This document shows positions 1-6,928 of a stretch of DNA of 8,090 nucleotides, piece after piece (the first letter of the stretch is position 1; each line of letters begins with the position of its first letter). The stretch is from assembly GCA_029907755.1 (NCBI GenBank), contig JARYLH010000065.1, positions 1 through 8,090 of the forward strand, written 5' to 3'. The translations under genes were made by a program, and so were the position numbers. The notes beneath the pieces are model-generated. The model had not been told where the DNA came from. It did not search any database and saw only the letters and a list, made by a program, of their open reading frames with translations. Origin of the DNA: Candidatus Methanosuratincola sp. (GTDB taxonomy: Archaea; Thermoproteota; Methanomethylicia; Methanomethylicales; Methanomethylicaceae).

Positions 1-106
1 TGAACTCCAGCCCGAAGCCCATCTCGAAGAAGCCCTGGGCCAGGCCCACGATGACCAGGTGCAAGGCCACGTTGTCGACCCGCAGGCGCAGTCCCTTCCT
101 CCTCAT
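1..106 (-). other. Hydrophobic in-frame continuation of transketolase; possible start of a membrane domain or protein
   Basis: In the transketolase frame, an ATG at 104-106 follows AAGGAG with a 6-base spacer, right where the N-terminal transketolase subunit normally ends. From there the frame reads a basic segment (MRRKGLRLR) and then a mostly hydrophobic stretch containing VALHLVIVGLAQGFF, which resembles the cytoplasmic N-terminus and first helix of a membrane protein. The other two minus-strand frames here read as low-quality Gly/Ala/Arg/Ser-rich peptide, so this frame is the likely coding one. It does not resemble the start of a C-terminal transketolase subunit. It could be a fused membrane domain, an internally initiated separate product, or two genes joined by a sequencing error. 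I do not recognise the family from about 35 residues. Confidence 0.4.
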
Positions 107-943
107 CTCCAGCTCCTTGATCGCTGCGAGGTACTCGTCCTCGCTCAGCTTGAGCTTGTGCCCCTTGTTAGAGTCCTCGAGGAACGAGATCCCCTTCCCC
201 CTCTTTGTGTGTGCGATTATCGCAACGGGCTGCTCCGCCCTCTCCGCGGCGTCCAGGACCTCGACTATCTTCTCCACGTCGTGGCCGTTTATCGAGTAGG
301 TCTCCCACCCGAAGCTCTCTAGCTTGCTCCTGAGCGGCACCTTCCTTTTCACCTCCTCCGTCCTGTCGTCTAGCTGCCAGCCGTTCCTGTCTATTATCAG
401 GACCAGGTTGTCCAGCCTAAGGTGCACAGCCGTCATGAGGGATTCCCAGACCTGCCCCTCGTCGCACTCGCCGTCCCCAGCGAGCACGTAGACCCTGCTC
501 CTGCTCCCGCGCATCTTCGCCGCCAGTGCCATTCCGATGCCTATCGAGATCCCTTGGCCAAGCGAGCCCGAAGGGGCGTCGACCCCTGGAGTCCTCAGGT
601 CTGGGTGACCCTGAAGCCGCGAGTCGATCCGCTTGAGCGTGCGCAGCTCCTCCTTTGGGAAGTACCCCGCCTCAGCCAGCACGGCGTAGAGAACTGGGGC
701 GGCGTGCCCCTTGCTGAGTATGAACCTGTCCCTCTCCTTCCACTGCGGCCTGTGCGGGGTGTGCCGCATCTTCAGGAAGTAGAGCGTGGCTATGATCTCG
801 AGGCACGAGAGCGAAGATCCGAGGTGCACCCCCATCGACGAGGTCATCTCGACGAGCGAGCGCTGGACCTGCCTTATCTTCTCCTTCACCTTCTGCACGT
901 CGGTAGAGTGCTTCAGGTCCGCAAGTTCAACGGTGCTGCTCAC
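1..943 (-). CDS. Transketolase, N-terminal subunit (3' end outside window)
   Basis: Thiamine-diphosphate-binding half of a split transketolase; with a separate C-terminal subunit it would move two-carbon ketol units between sugar phosphates in the cytosolic non-oxidative pentose phosphate pathway. Read from GTG at 943, the only usable start because no ATG, GTG or TTG occurs in frame in the roughly 75 bases upstream. Visible motifs are HLGSSLSCLEII near residues 40-50, SKGHAAPVLYAVLAE, QGHPD followed by GSLGQGISIGIGMALA, and the TPP/Mg motif GDGECDEGQ with downstream DRNGWQ (GDG...N). The family part ends near residue 279 (GKGISFLED then YLAAIKEL), close to the usual 270-285 residues of archaeal N-terminal subunits. 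The frame has no stop there and stays open to base 1, adding about 35 residues that turn hydrophobic. Either the subunit has an unusual tail or fusion, or a stop was lost. The C-terminal subunit is not in view. Family assignment is firm; the 3' end is not. Confidence 0.93.
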   Translation of the reverse strand, partial: MSSTVELADLKHSTDVQKVKEKIRQVQRSLVEMTSSMGVHLGSSLSCLEIIATLYFLKMRHTPHRPQWKERDRFILSKGHAAPVLYAVLAEAGYFPKEELRTLKRIDSRLQGHPDLRTPGVDAPSGSLGQGISIGIGMALAAKMRGSRSRVYVLAGDGECDEGQVWESLMTAVHLRLDNLVLIIDRNGWQLDDRTEEVKRKVPLRSKLESFGWETYSINGHDVEKIVEVLDAAERAEQPVAIIAHTKRGKGISFLEDSNKGHKLKLSEDEYLAAIKELEMRRKGLRLRVDNVALHLVIVGLAQGFFEMGFGLEF

Positions 944-999
944 GCGCGAAGCGCCCCCCGATCCGAGCGGTCTCCTGAAAAGCCGGCGATGTGCCTGCG

Positions 1000-1047
1000 G
1001 TCGGTTGTATTTTCCGTGCTCTTGTCGGTTGTATTTTCCGTGCTCTT
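1000..1047 (-). repeat. Perfect 24-bp tandem duplication in the transketolase promoter region
   Basis: Two identical, directly adjacent 24-base units at 1000-1023 and 1024-1047, with no mismatch and no spacer. On the minus strand, the direction of transketolase transcription, each unit contains GGAAAATAC, a weak TATA-like core, so the duplication places two such cores 24 bases apart. If the proximal core is used, transcription would begin near 985 and give a leader of about 40 bases before the GTG at 943. The repeat is seen directly; its promoter or operator role is inferred. I found no clear third copy. Confidence 0.85.
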
Positions 1048-1104
1048 TGCCCTTTTTTCGTCCGTCACAAAAACCGAACTAAGTCTCTCAGATTCCGAGA
1101 GCAC

Positions 1105-1134
1105 CGACTGGTCTAAACAAGAAGGGACCAGTCG
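1105..1134. promoter_or_regulatory. Inverted repeat, 9-bp perfect arms with 12-bp spacer, operator-like
   Basis: Left arm CGACTGGTC at 1105-1113 and right arm GACCAGTCG at 1126-1134 are exact reverse complements. The arm centres are 21 bp apart, about two helical turns, which suits a dimeric DNA-binding protein contacting one face of the DNA. The element abuts the AT-rich stretch at 1137-1147, which reads as a possible TATA box on either strand. It may control the transketolase gene, the antiporter or both. It could instead be an RNA hairpin in a long transketolase leader, but it is not followed by a T-run, so it is not an obvious terminator. Confidence 0.5.
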
Positions 1135-1250
1135 CGTTATAGATATTGGAATTGGCTCACTTTAACCACCGTTTTGTAAGGTTATCCTTGTGGGCAGGTG
1201 TATTAAGCTTTTTGGGCAATTCAGATTGACCTCTTGCCACATCCAGAGGG

Positions 1251-1259
1251 CTTTTATCC
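1251..1259 (+). promoter_or_regulatory. Probable TATA box for the antiporter gene
   Basis: CTTTTATCC preceded by a purine-rich stretch (AGAGGG, BRE-like). Its centre is about 34 bases before the ATG at 1289. With the usual archaeal distance of about 25 bases to the start site, transcription would begin near 1280-1283 and leave a leader of only a few bases. This fits the absence of a Shine-Dalgarno sequence before that ATG. Confidence 0.5.
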
Positions 1260-1288
1260 AATCAGCAAAATACCGTTTACGACCTCTG

Positions 1289-2893
1289 ATGATTTACCTG
1301 CTGTACCTCGCTTTAATAGTCCTATTTGCGAAAATCTCAGAGGAGATCTGCGTCAGGATAAAGCAGCCGTCAATCCTCGGCTACATCTTGACCGGGATAG
1401 TCCTTGGGCCTGCGGGTCTTTCTGTCGTAGTCCCTGAGGATACGATAAGGCTCTTCATCGATCTCGGGGTCGTGTTCCTCTTCTTCCTTATAGGGTTCGA
1501 GGAGATAGAAGTCTCTTCGCTGATTGCCGTCTTCAGGAGGAGGCTCTTCTACACGGCTGTCTTGGCGCTTTCCTTTTCGACGGCACTTTCCTATGCCTTC
1601 CTGGTCCAGTACGGATTCTCGGAGCTGACGGCATTCGCTGTGGCATCCGTCTTCTCTGTGACCTCGCTGGGCGTACTCGCGAAGGTCCTGTGTGATCTCG
1701 GTTACCTGAAGGAGCCCTTGGGCTTGATGACCTTCACGGTGGGGGCTATAATGGAGTTCATAGGCTTGCTCCTGGTCAGCATAGCGATAAGGATCTCCAC
1801 GGCGCCAGAGAACCTGGCTTCCGACCTGGTCCTTCTAATAATCAGCATAATCTCCTACTTCGCCGTGGCGATCGTCTTCGGGATCTATCTCGTCCCGGGA
1901 GTAATATCGCTGCTGAGGAAGTACGGGCGCGCAAGGGAGACGTCACTTGGGATACTCATTGGGCTGATCCTCCTCTTCGTCGTCACTGCCGAGAACAGCG
2001 GGCTACACGGATCAATGGGCGCCCTCCTGCTCGGAGTGGCACTCTCCCCCCTCTCAAAAGAGTTGCACTCCGAGATCACGAAGGGTATGGAGGGCTTGGC
2101 TTACGCTTTCTTCGTGCCAATCTTCTTTGTCGGGATAGGGCTGTACTTTGAAACATCCTTCCTTTCCCTGCCCTTCTGGCTCATCGCGGGCATAATTTTC
2201 CTGAACACTGGAGGGAAGTTCATTGGCGCTCTCACTGCAGCCAAACTCACGCGAATCCCGGCAGCAATGCCCATAAGCTTTGGTCTCATGTCGAAGGGTG
2301 CCGTCGACATTGCCTTGATGCTGACACTCTACACGCTGGGGATTGTCCAGGGAGAGATCATGTCTGTCTACACCCTATCCGTACTGATTGCGATAGCCGC
2401 ATTCCCAACGCTGTTCAAATTCGCAGCCAGGCGCACTGCGAAGCCGATCGCTTATGACACGTCCTATATGCTAACCCCCGCTTACCTGCGCACCGCTCTG
2501 GGCATGGTCGTTGCAAAGGATCTGATGACCCCTATCTTCGATGCCGTCAGTGGGGACCTAACGATAAGCGAGTTAGTAAAGGTGCATCCGGATATGGGCG
2601 AGAACTACCTCGTTCTCGACGAGAAGGCAAGGCTCCTGGGATCGGTTTCATTGAGGGAGATCAGGAGGGTGCCAGAGGAGCTTTGGGCAAGCACAAGGGT
2701 TGCCGAAGTGATGAGGAAGGATCTGGAGACCGTCTTGGAGGACGAGGAGATCTCCGGCATCTTGGAGAAGATGATAGTGTGGAACGAGCCGCTTATCCCT
2801 GTCGTCGACAAGAAAGATCAGCGGCTCGTGATCGGGGTAATCTCCAGAGACCAGATTAACAGCGTCGTGTTTGGGTCTGGCTGCGGTGCCTGA
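1289..2893 (+). CDS. CPA2/Kef-type cation:proton antiporter with C-terminal CBS-domain pair
   Basis: Membrane exchanger of the monovalent cation:proton antiporter-2 superfamily, 534 residues. I start at ATG 1289 (MIYLLYLALIVLF), which begins the first membrane helix; the longer in-frame start at GTG 1190 adds 33 polar residues unlike the family and would put the TATA-like element inside the gene. About 13 membrane helices span residues 2-379. Family marks are QPSILGYILTGIVLGP (26-41), the TSLG crossover segment (125-128), AENSGLHGSMGALLLG (235-249) and SKGAVDIALML (335-345), with Lys336 in the place of the conserved basic residue. The helix that usually carries Asp-Asp or Asn-Asp reads AIMEFIG, giving Met155-Glu156. 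A cytoplasmic tail holds two CBS repeats (about 409-461 and 468-527) instead of the RCK/TrkA-N domain common on Kef proteins; CBS pairs often bind adenine nucleotides. The transported ion (Na+ or K+) cannot be read from sequence. It is monocistronic and convergent with dph6. Confidence 0.87.
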   Translation: MIYLLYLALIVLFAKISEEICVRIKQPSILGYILTGIVLGPAGLSVVVPEDTIRLFIDLGVVFLFFLIGFEEIEVSSLIAVFRRRLFYTAVLALSFSTALSYAFLVQYGFSELTAFAVASVFSVTSLGVLAKVLCDLGYLKEPLGLMTFTVGAIMEFIGLLLVSIAIRISTAPENLASDLVLLIISIISYFAVAIVFGIYLVPGVISLLRKYGRARETSLGILIGLILLFVVTAENSGLHGSMGALLLGVALSPLSKELHSEITKGMEGLAYAFFVPIFFVGIGLYFETSFLSLPFWLIAGIIFLNTGGKFIGALTAAKLTRIPAAMPISFGLMSKGAVDIALMLTLYTLGIVQGEIMSVYTLSVLIAIAAFPTLFKFAARRTAKPIAYDTSYMLTPAYLRTALGMVVAKDLMTPIFDAVSGDLTISELVKVHPDMGENYLVLDEKARLLGSVSLREIRRVPEELWASTRVAEVMRKDLETVLEDEEISGILEKMIVWNEPLIPVVDKKDQRLVIGVISRDQINSVVFGSGCGA

Positions 2894-2903
2894 TCTTTCT
2901 TTT
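2894..2903 (+). terminator. T-rich terminator after the antiporter
   Basis: TCTTTCTTTT follows the antiporter stop codon directly, inside the 33-base gap to the convergent dph6 stop. Archaeal RNA polymerase commonly terminates at such U-rich tracts without a hairpin. No matching T-run is seen for dph6 on the opposite strand in this gap. Confidence 0.45.
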
Positions 2904-2926
2904 ATCCACGAAACTCCAGCAGCCGA

Positions 2927-3583
2927 TCAGGCGACCTCGACCCTGAGGTACTTTAGGCTCCCTGCCTGTAGCGCAGTGGATGAACGCACCTCTAGCCGCC
3001 TAGAGTACAACGGACAGTCGAGGACCAGCGTGTGGTACTCCCCGTTCTCTCCAAGGGGGTCCGCATCCCCGATCCCCCCAAGAAAGTCGTCCAGATTTTC
3101 TCTGGAAAGCGTGAATCCCAGCCACTCCTTCCCGAAAAGCCTGGTGTCCACGCCTATTATCTTGACCATGAACCCTTCACCGAGCATTTCCTTCAGCACT
3201 GCCTCCGTACTCATGCCATAAAGCGGCTCGACAACCCCGATCCCAGCTTTACTACAGACTGCCTCGAGCCATTTGACATGATCCTCCACGAAGACGTCGC
3301 CAGCCACGAGGGCACTCGCGCCAGAATCCCTGAGGGCGCTAACCAGCCTCCCTTCCCCTTCGCGGAGGTCGACGATCGTCAGCTTCTTGCGCATGCTTTC
3401 TGCCGACTTCTTCAGAGCCCCGAGGTTCTCCATGTGTGGCGAAGGCTGCCCGAATGTCGTGACCATGGATATCAACTCTCTTACGTGGAGACCGATCCTC
3501 TCAGCATGCAGGATCGCGAACAGCGAGTCCTTTCCGGAAAAGAGCGCTGCCGCCTCAACGCCTTCGGGGTGCGATCTCGGCAT
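2927..3583 (-). CDS. dph6: Diphthine--ammonia ligase (Dph6/DUF71 PP-loop ATPase)
   Basis: Catalyses the ATP-dependent amidation of diphthine, the last step in making diphthamide on a histidine of translation elongation factor 2. 218 residues, normal for archaeal Dph6. I start at ATG 3581-3583 (MPRSHPEG), which puts the PP-loop about 15 residues in and fits the TATA box upstream; an alternative start 25 codons earlier would overlap that TATA element. Motifs in order are the PP-loop SGKDS (16-20), PHMENLGALKKSAE (49-62), VAGDVFVEDH (93-102), EPLYG (119-123) and the Dph6 hallmark GENGEYHTLVLDCPLY (178-193). The oddity is the PP-loop: the family normally reads SGGKDS and one glycine is missing. 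The gene is on the same strand as carAB but separated from it by a T-run and its own promoter, so it is probably transcribed independently. The family assignment is secure through the GENGEYHTL block. Confidence 0.9.
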   Translation of the reverse strand: MPRSHPEGVEAAALFSGKDSLFAILHAERIGLHVRELISMVTTFGQPSPHMENLGALKKSAESMRKKLTIVDLREGEGRLVSALRDSGASALVAGDVFVEDHVKWLEAVCSKAGIGVVEPLYGMSTEAVLKEMLGEGFMVKIIGVDTRLFGKEWLGFTLSRENLDDFLGGIGDADPLGENGEYHTLVLDCPLYSRRLEVRSSTALQAGSLKYLRVEVA

Positions 3584-3621
3584 CCTGTGACACCATCTCA
3601 ATATGGAGGGATTATCCTTCC

Positions 3622-3633
3622 AAGTATAAAACA
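3622..3633 (-). promoter_or_regulatory. TATA box of dph6
   Basis: On the minus strand this reads TGTTTTATACTT, preceded by a purine-rich BRE-like GGAAGG. Its centre lies about 45 bases before the dph6 ATG at 3583, predicting a start site near 3600 and a leader of about 20 bases. A weak GGTG sits 8 bases upstream of the ATG and could pair with the 16S rRNA 3' end. Confidence 0.6.
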
Positions 3634-3665
3634 CCTTCCGCTGCGCCCTGCGGCCCAATGGTGGG

Positions 3666-3671
3666 AAAAAA
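3666..3671 (-). terminator. T6 terminator after carB
   Basis: Fourteen bases past the carB stop codon the minus strand reads GCTTTTTTCCC, a short T-run of the archaeal type. A 10-bp perfect palindrome (GTCAGCTGAC, 3676-3685) lies directly between the stop codon and the T-run but has no loop, so a classical hairpin is unlikely. The run separates the car operon from the dph6 promoter. Confidence 0.4.
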
Positions 3672-3685
3672 GCAGGTCAGCTGAC

Positions 3686-6600
3686 TTACCATCTCTTCCA
3701 GGGGAGCGCTTCCATGTACTCGTTCAGCGACTTCACAGTCAGGGGGTTGGCGTGCCTGTACTTAATCACCGCGACCAGCGCTGCCACGAGCTCCAGCGTC
3801 GTCATAACCGGGACGTTGAATTCGACCGCCATCCTCCTGATCAGGTACTCGTCCTCCATCTCCTCCTTCGACTCCTCGACCGGGATGTTGATCACGAGGT
3901 CGATGTTCCCGGAGGCTATCTCATCCGAGATGTTCGGCTTCTTTTCCGCCTCCCTTATCTTGTTGAGGGTCACGACGTCCTTCAGGTTCGCCTCCTCCAG
4001 CGCCTTCGAAGTCTTCTCAGTCGCGTATATCTTGAACCCGTCCTTCCTCAGCGCCCATATGAACGGGATGATCACCGTCTTCTTGCCGCCGTTCCCGACC
4101 GTGACCAGCACAGAGGAGCCAGGATCCGGAATCCTGATCTCGGCAGCCTCTAGCGACTTCATAAGGGCGTCCGTGAAGTTCTCCCCGATGCATGCCACCT
4201 CGCCCGTGCTGAGCATCTCCACGCCGAGGAGCAGGTCCGCACCGGTGAGCCTCATGAAGCTGAAGACGGGGACCTTCACCCCGAAGTGGGGGAGCTCGCC
4301 CGGGGGCGGGACCCCAAGGTCCTTGATTCTCTTTCCCATCATGACCGCGCAGGCAACGTCCATCAGGTTCACGCCTATCGTCTTGCTGACGAAGGGGAAC
4401 GTCCTCGAGGCCCTCAGGTTGCACTCGATGACATAGACCTCCTCCTCCTTCACGATGTACTGGACGTTGAAGGGGCCGACTATCCCGAGGCCCCTGGCGA
4501 TCCTCTCGGTGTAGTCCCTGACCTTCCGGATCACCTCCTCGCTTAGCGACCTCGGGGGTATGCACATGATAGCGTCACCGCTGTGTATCCCGGCCGACTC
4601 GAGGTGCTCCAGAACCCCTCCTATGTAGACCTCCTCGCCGTCCGAGACCCCGTCGACGTCTACCTCCCTTGCCGCCTGCAGGAACTTTGACATCACCATC
4701 GGGTGCTCCTTTGAGAGCGCTATCGCAGAGCGCAGCTCGTCGAGCCCCTCCTCGTTGTATATCACCCGCATCCCCGCCCCGGAGAGGACGTAGCTCGGCC
4801 TGACGATCACGGGGAACCCGATCTCCCTTGCGAACTCCTTCGCCTCCTCCATGCTGGTCAGCGCCTTCCACCTGGGCTGCGGTATTCCCAGCCTGCCTAG
4901 TAGGTCGCTGAACTTGGACCTGTCCTCTGCCATGTCGATGCTCTCCGCCGAGCTCCCGAGCAGCCTCATCCCTGCCTTGGACAGCCTCAGGGCGAGGTTG
5001 TTTGGAGTCTGCCCGCCGACGCTCAGCACGGCGCCGTAGACCCTCTCCTTGTCCTCGATGTCCATGACCCTCTCGAAGGTTAGCTCCTCGAAGTAAAGCT
5101 TGTCCGGGATGTCGTAGTCCGTGGAGACCGTCTCCGGGTTGTTGTTTATTATTATCGTCTCCTCTATCCCCTCCTTCTTCAGCCCCCATGCGGTGTTCAC
5201 CCCGCACCAGTCGAACTCGACGCTCGTCCCTATCCTGAAGACCCCTGCGCCCAGGACCATCGCCTTCTTCCTGTTCCCGAAGTCTATGTCGTCCTCCTCC
5301 CCTCCGTACGTGACGTAGAGGTAGTTCGTCTTTGCCGGCCACTCCGCGGCCATGGTGTCGATCTGCTTCACGACCGGGACTATGCCGTTGGACTTCCGGA
5401 AGGCCCTCACCTCCTCCTCCGTGGAGCCTGTACAGATCGCGATCTGGACGTCGGAGAACCCGAGCCTCTTAGCCTCCCTGATGAGATCGACCGATCCGCC
5501 CTCCAGCTTTGCCTTGCGGAGCCTGCCCTCCATGTCTACGATCTTCTTGATCTTGCTCAGGAACCAGGGGTCTATCCCCGAGAGCCTGTAGACCTCCTCT
5601 ATCGGCATCCCCTCCCTAAGCGCCCTGACGACGAAGAAGAGCCTCTTGTCCGTCGGGTGCGAGAGCTCCCGCTGGAGGTCCCCCTCCGGCTCGCTCGGGT
5701 TGCAGACCAGCCCGTTCTTGCCGATGTCCAGCATCCTTATCGCCTTCTGCAGCGCCTCCTCGAAGCACCTGCCTATCGCCATCACCTCGCCGACAGACTT
5801 CATCTGCGGGCCAAGGTGCGGGTCGACGTTCCTGAACTTCTGGAAGTCCCACCTGGGGTACTTCACGATGACGTAGTCCAGCGCCGGCTCGAAGCAGGCT
5901 GTGGTGACCCCTGTGACCCTGTTCATGAGCTCGGGCAGGTTGTATCCTATCGCGAGCTTAGCCGCAATGTAGGCGAGCGGGTAACCCGTCGCCTTACTCG
6001 CGAGCGCCGAGCTCCTGGAGAGCCTCGAGTTGACCTCGATCACCCTGAAGTCGTTGCTCTTCGGGTCGAGCGCCCACTGGATGTTGCACTCGCCTATTAT
6101 CCCCAGCGCCCGTATCGCCTTGATCGAGGCCGTCCTGAGGGTATGGTAGTCGTAGTTCGTCAGCGTCTGGGACGGGGCTACGACGATCGAGTCCCCTGTG
6201 TGGACCCCGAGCGGGTCGAGGTTCTCCATGTTGCAGACGGTTATGCAGTTGTCCGCATAGTCCCTCACGACCTCGTACTCGACCTCCTTCCAGTTCTTGA
6301 GGTACTCCTCGACCAGGATCTGCTTGATCATGCTCTGGGCAAGCCCGCGCTCGGCTATCTCGACGAGGTCCTTCTCATCGTAGGCGACACCTGAACCCCT
6401 CCCGCCGAGCGTGTAGGCGACCCTCACAATCACCGGGTAGCCAATCTCCCTCGCGAGGGATATCGCTCCCGATATCGAGTTCGCGGCTCCGCTCCTTGGA
6501 ACCTTAACGCCGGCGCTCAGCATTGTCTGCTTGAACCTCTCCCTGTCGCTGGTGGTCTCGATGGACTCTATGGAGGTCCCGAGTACCTTGACCCCGTACT

Positions 6601-6928
6601 TCTGCAGCACGCCCTTCTTGGCGAGCTGGACGCCGCAGTTGAGGGCGGTCTGCCCCCCGAACCCGAGCAGTATCCCGTCTGGCCTCTCCCTCTCTATGAC
6701 CATCTCCACGTACTTGGGCGTCACAGGGAGGAGGTAGACCTTCCCCGCAAGCCTCGGGTCTGTCTGTATCGTCGCTATGTTGGGGTTGACCAGGACGGTC
6801 TCTATCCCCTCCTCGCGCAGGGCCTTGATGCACTGGCTTCCGGAGTAGTCGAACTCCGCAGCCTCCCCGATCTTGATGGCGCCGCTGCCCAGTATCAGGA
6901 CCTTCTTGAGCCACGGGAACTTAGGCAC
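3686..6928 (-). CDS. carB: Carbamoyl-phosphate synthase, large (synthetase) subunit
   Basis: Makes carbamoyl phosphate from bicarbonate, two ATP and ammonia delivered by CarA; the product feeds pyrimidine and arginine synthesis. 1080 residues, full length. The first ATP-grasp half (about 1-400) has GSGAIKIGEAAEFDYSGSQ (14-32), Arg129, Arg169, GGRGSG (175-180), Glu215, MENLDPLG (234-241) with His243, and EVNSRLSRSSALASKATGYP (298-317). An oligomerisation region follows (about 400-550). The second ATP-grasp half (about 553-930) has VLGAGVFRIG (558-567), NPETVSTDYD (597-606), RPSYVLSGAGM (710-720), HSGDA (782-786) and ECNLRASRTFPFVSKT (835-850). An MGS-like allosteric domain fills about 936-1080. 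Both ATP sites look intact. The start is GTG 6928, with GAGGGGG 7 bases upstream; it overlaps the carA end by 8 bases, implying translational coupling. The sequence resembles the eukaryotic CAD synthetase more than E. coli CarB. Confidence 0.97.
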   Translation of the reverse strand: MPKFPWLKKVLILGSGAIKIGEAAEFDYSGSQCIKALREEGIETVLVNPNIATIQTDPRLAGKVYLLPVTPKYVEMVIERERPDGILLGFGGQTALNCGVQLAKKGVLQKYGVKVLGTSIESIETTSDRERFKQTMLSAGVKVPRSGAANSISGAISLAREIGYPVIVRVAYTLGGRGSGVAYDEKDLVEIAERGLAQSMIKQILVEEYLKNWKEVEYEVVRDYADNCITVCNMENLDPLGVHTGDSIVVAPSQTLTNYDYHTLRTASIKAIRALGIIGECNIQWALDPKSNDFRVIEVNSRLSRSSALASKATGYPLAYIAAKLAIGYNLPELMNRVTGVTTACFEPALDYVIVKYPRWDFQKFRNVDPHLGPQMKSVGEVMAIGRCFEEALQKAIRMLDIGKNGLVCNPSEPEGDLQRELSHPTDKRLFFVVRALREGMPIEEVYRLSGIDPWFLSKIKKIVDMEGRLRKAKLEGGSVDLIREAKRLGFSDVQIAICTGSTEEEVRAFRKSNGIVPVVKQIDTMAAEWPAKTNYLYVTYGGEEDDIDFGNRKKAMVLGAGVFRIGTSVEFDWCGVNTAWGLKKEGIEETIIINNNPETVSTDYDIPDKLYFEELTFERVMDIEDKERVYGAVLSVGGQTPNNLALRLSKAGMRLLGSSAESIDMAEDRSKFSDLLGRLGIPQPRWKALTSMEEAKEFAREIGFPVIVRPSYVLSGAGMRVIYNEEGLDELRSAIALSKEHPMVMSKFLQAAREVDVDGVSDGEEVYIGGVLEHLESAGIHSGDAIMCIPPRSLSEEVIRKVRDYTERIARGLGIVGPFNVQYIVKEEEVYVIECNLRASRTFPFVSKTIGVNLMDVACAVMMGKRIKDLGVPPPGELPHFGVKVPVFSFMRLTGADLLLGVEMLSTGEVACIGENFTDALMKSLEAAEIRIPDPGSSVLVTVGNGGKKTVIIPFIWALRKDGFKIYATEKTSKALEEANLKDVVTLNKIREAEKKPNISDEIASGNIDLVINIPVEESKEEMEDEYLIRRMAVEFNVPVMTTLELVAALVAVIKYRHANPLTVKSLNEYMEALPWKRW

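Larger units (their letters stand above)
944..1288. other. Divergent intergenic region between transketolase and antiporter
   Basis: 345 bases with no convincing gene. It separates two divergent genes and is clearly more AT-rich than the flanking coding DNA from about 1000 onward. It holds a perfect 24-bp tandem duplication (1000-1047), an inverted repeat with 9-bp arms (1105-1134), a TATA-like AT stretch (1137-1147) and a TATA-like element just ahead of the antiporter (1251-1259). The plus-strand frame open across most of it is the antisense shadow of the transketolase gene. I see no tRNA or other structured RNA. Confidence 0.7.

Noticed and set aside
1085..1101. CTCTC/GAGAG inverted repeat with 7-base spacer
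   Set aside because: Only five base pairs per arm and low complexity; indistinguishable from chance beside the stronger repeat at 1105-1134.
422..1165. Plus-strand open frame of 247 codons
   Set aside because: Antisense to the transketolase gene, with Arg/Pro/His-rich composition and no family motif. It is open because of the GC bias of the real gene.
1190..1288. 33-residue N-terminal extension of the antiporter from GTG 1190
   Set aside because: Polar sequence unlike the family and it would place the TATA-like element inside the gene. ATG 1289 begins directly with the first membrane helix.
3676..3685. 10-bp perfect palindrome GTCAGCTGAC after the carB stop
   Set aside because: No loop and too short to form a terminator hairpin; a 10-bp palindrome is expected by chance at this scale.
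3032..4153. Plus-strand open frame of 373 codons across dph6 and the carB end
   Set aside because: It runs antisense through two well-supported genes and their intergenic promoter, with shadow-like composition and no recognisable domain.
4575..5342. Minus-strand frame of 255 codons within carB in another frame
   Set aside because: Same-strand out-of-frame reading of carB, extremely Gly/Arg-rich and low in complexity. The carB frame carries all the conserved motifs here.
5657..6394. Plus-strand open frame of 245 codons inside carB
   Set aside because: Antisense shadow of a conserved ATP-grasp region, rich in Arg, Leu and Val from GC-biased codons.
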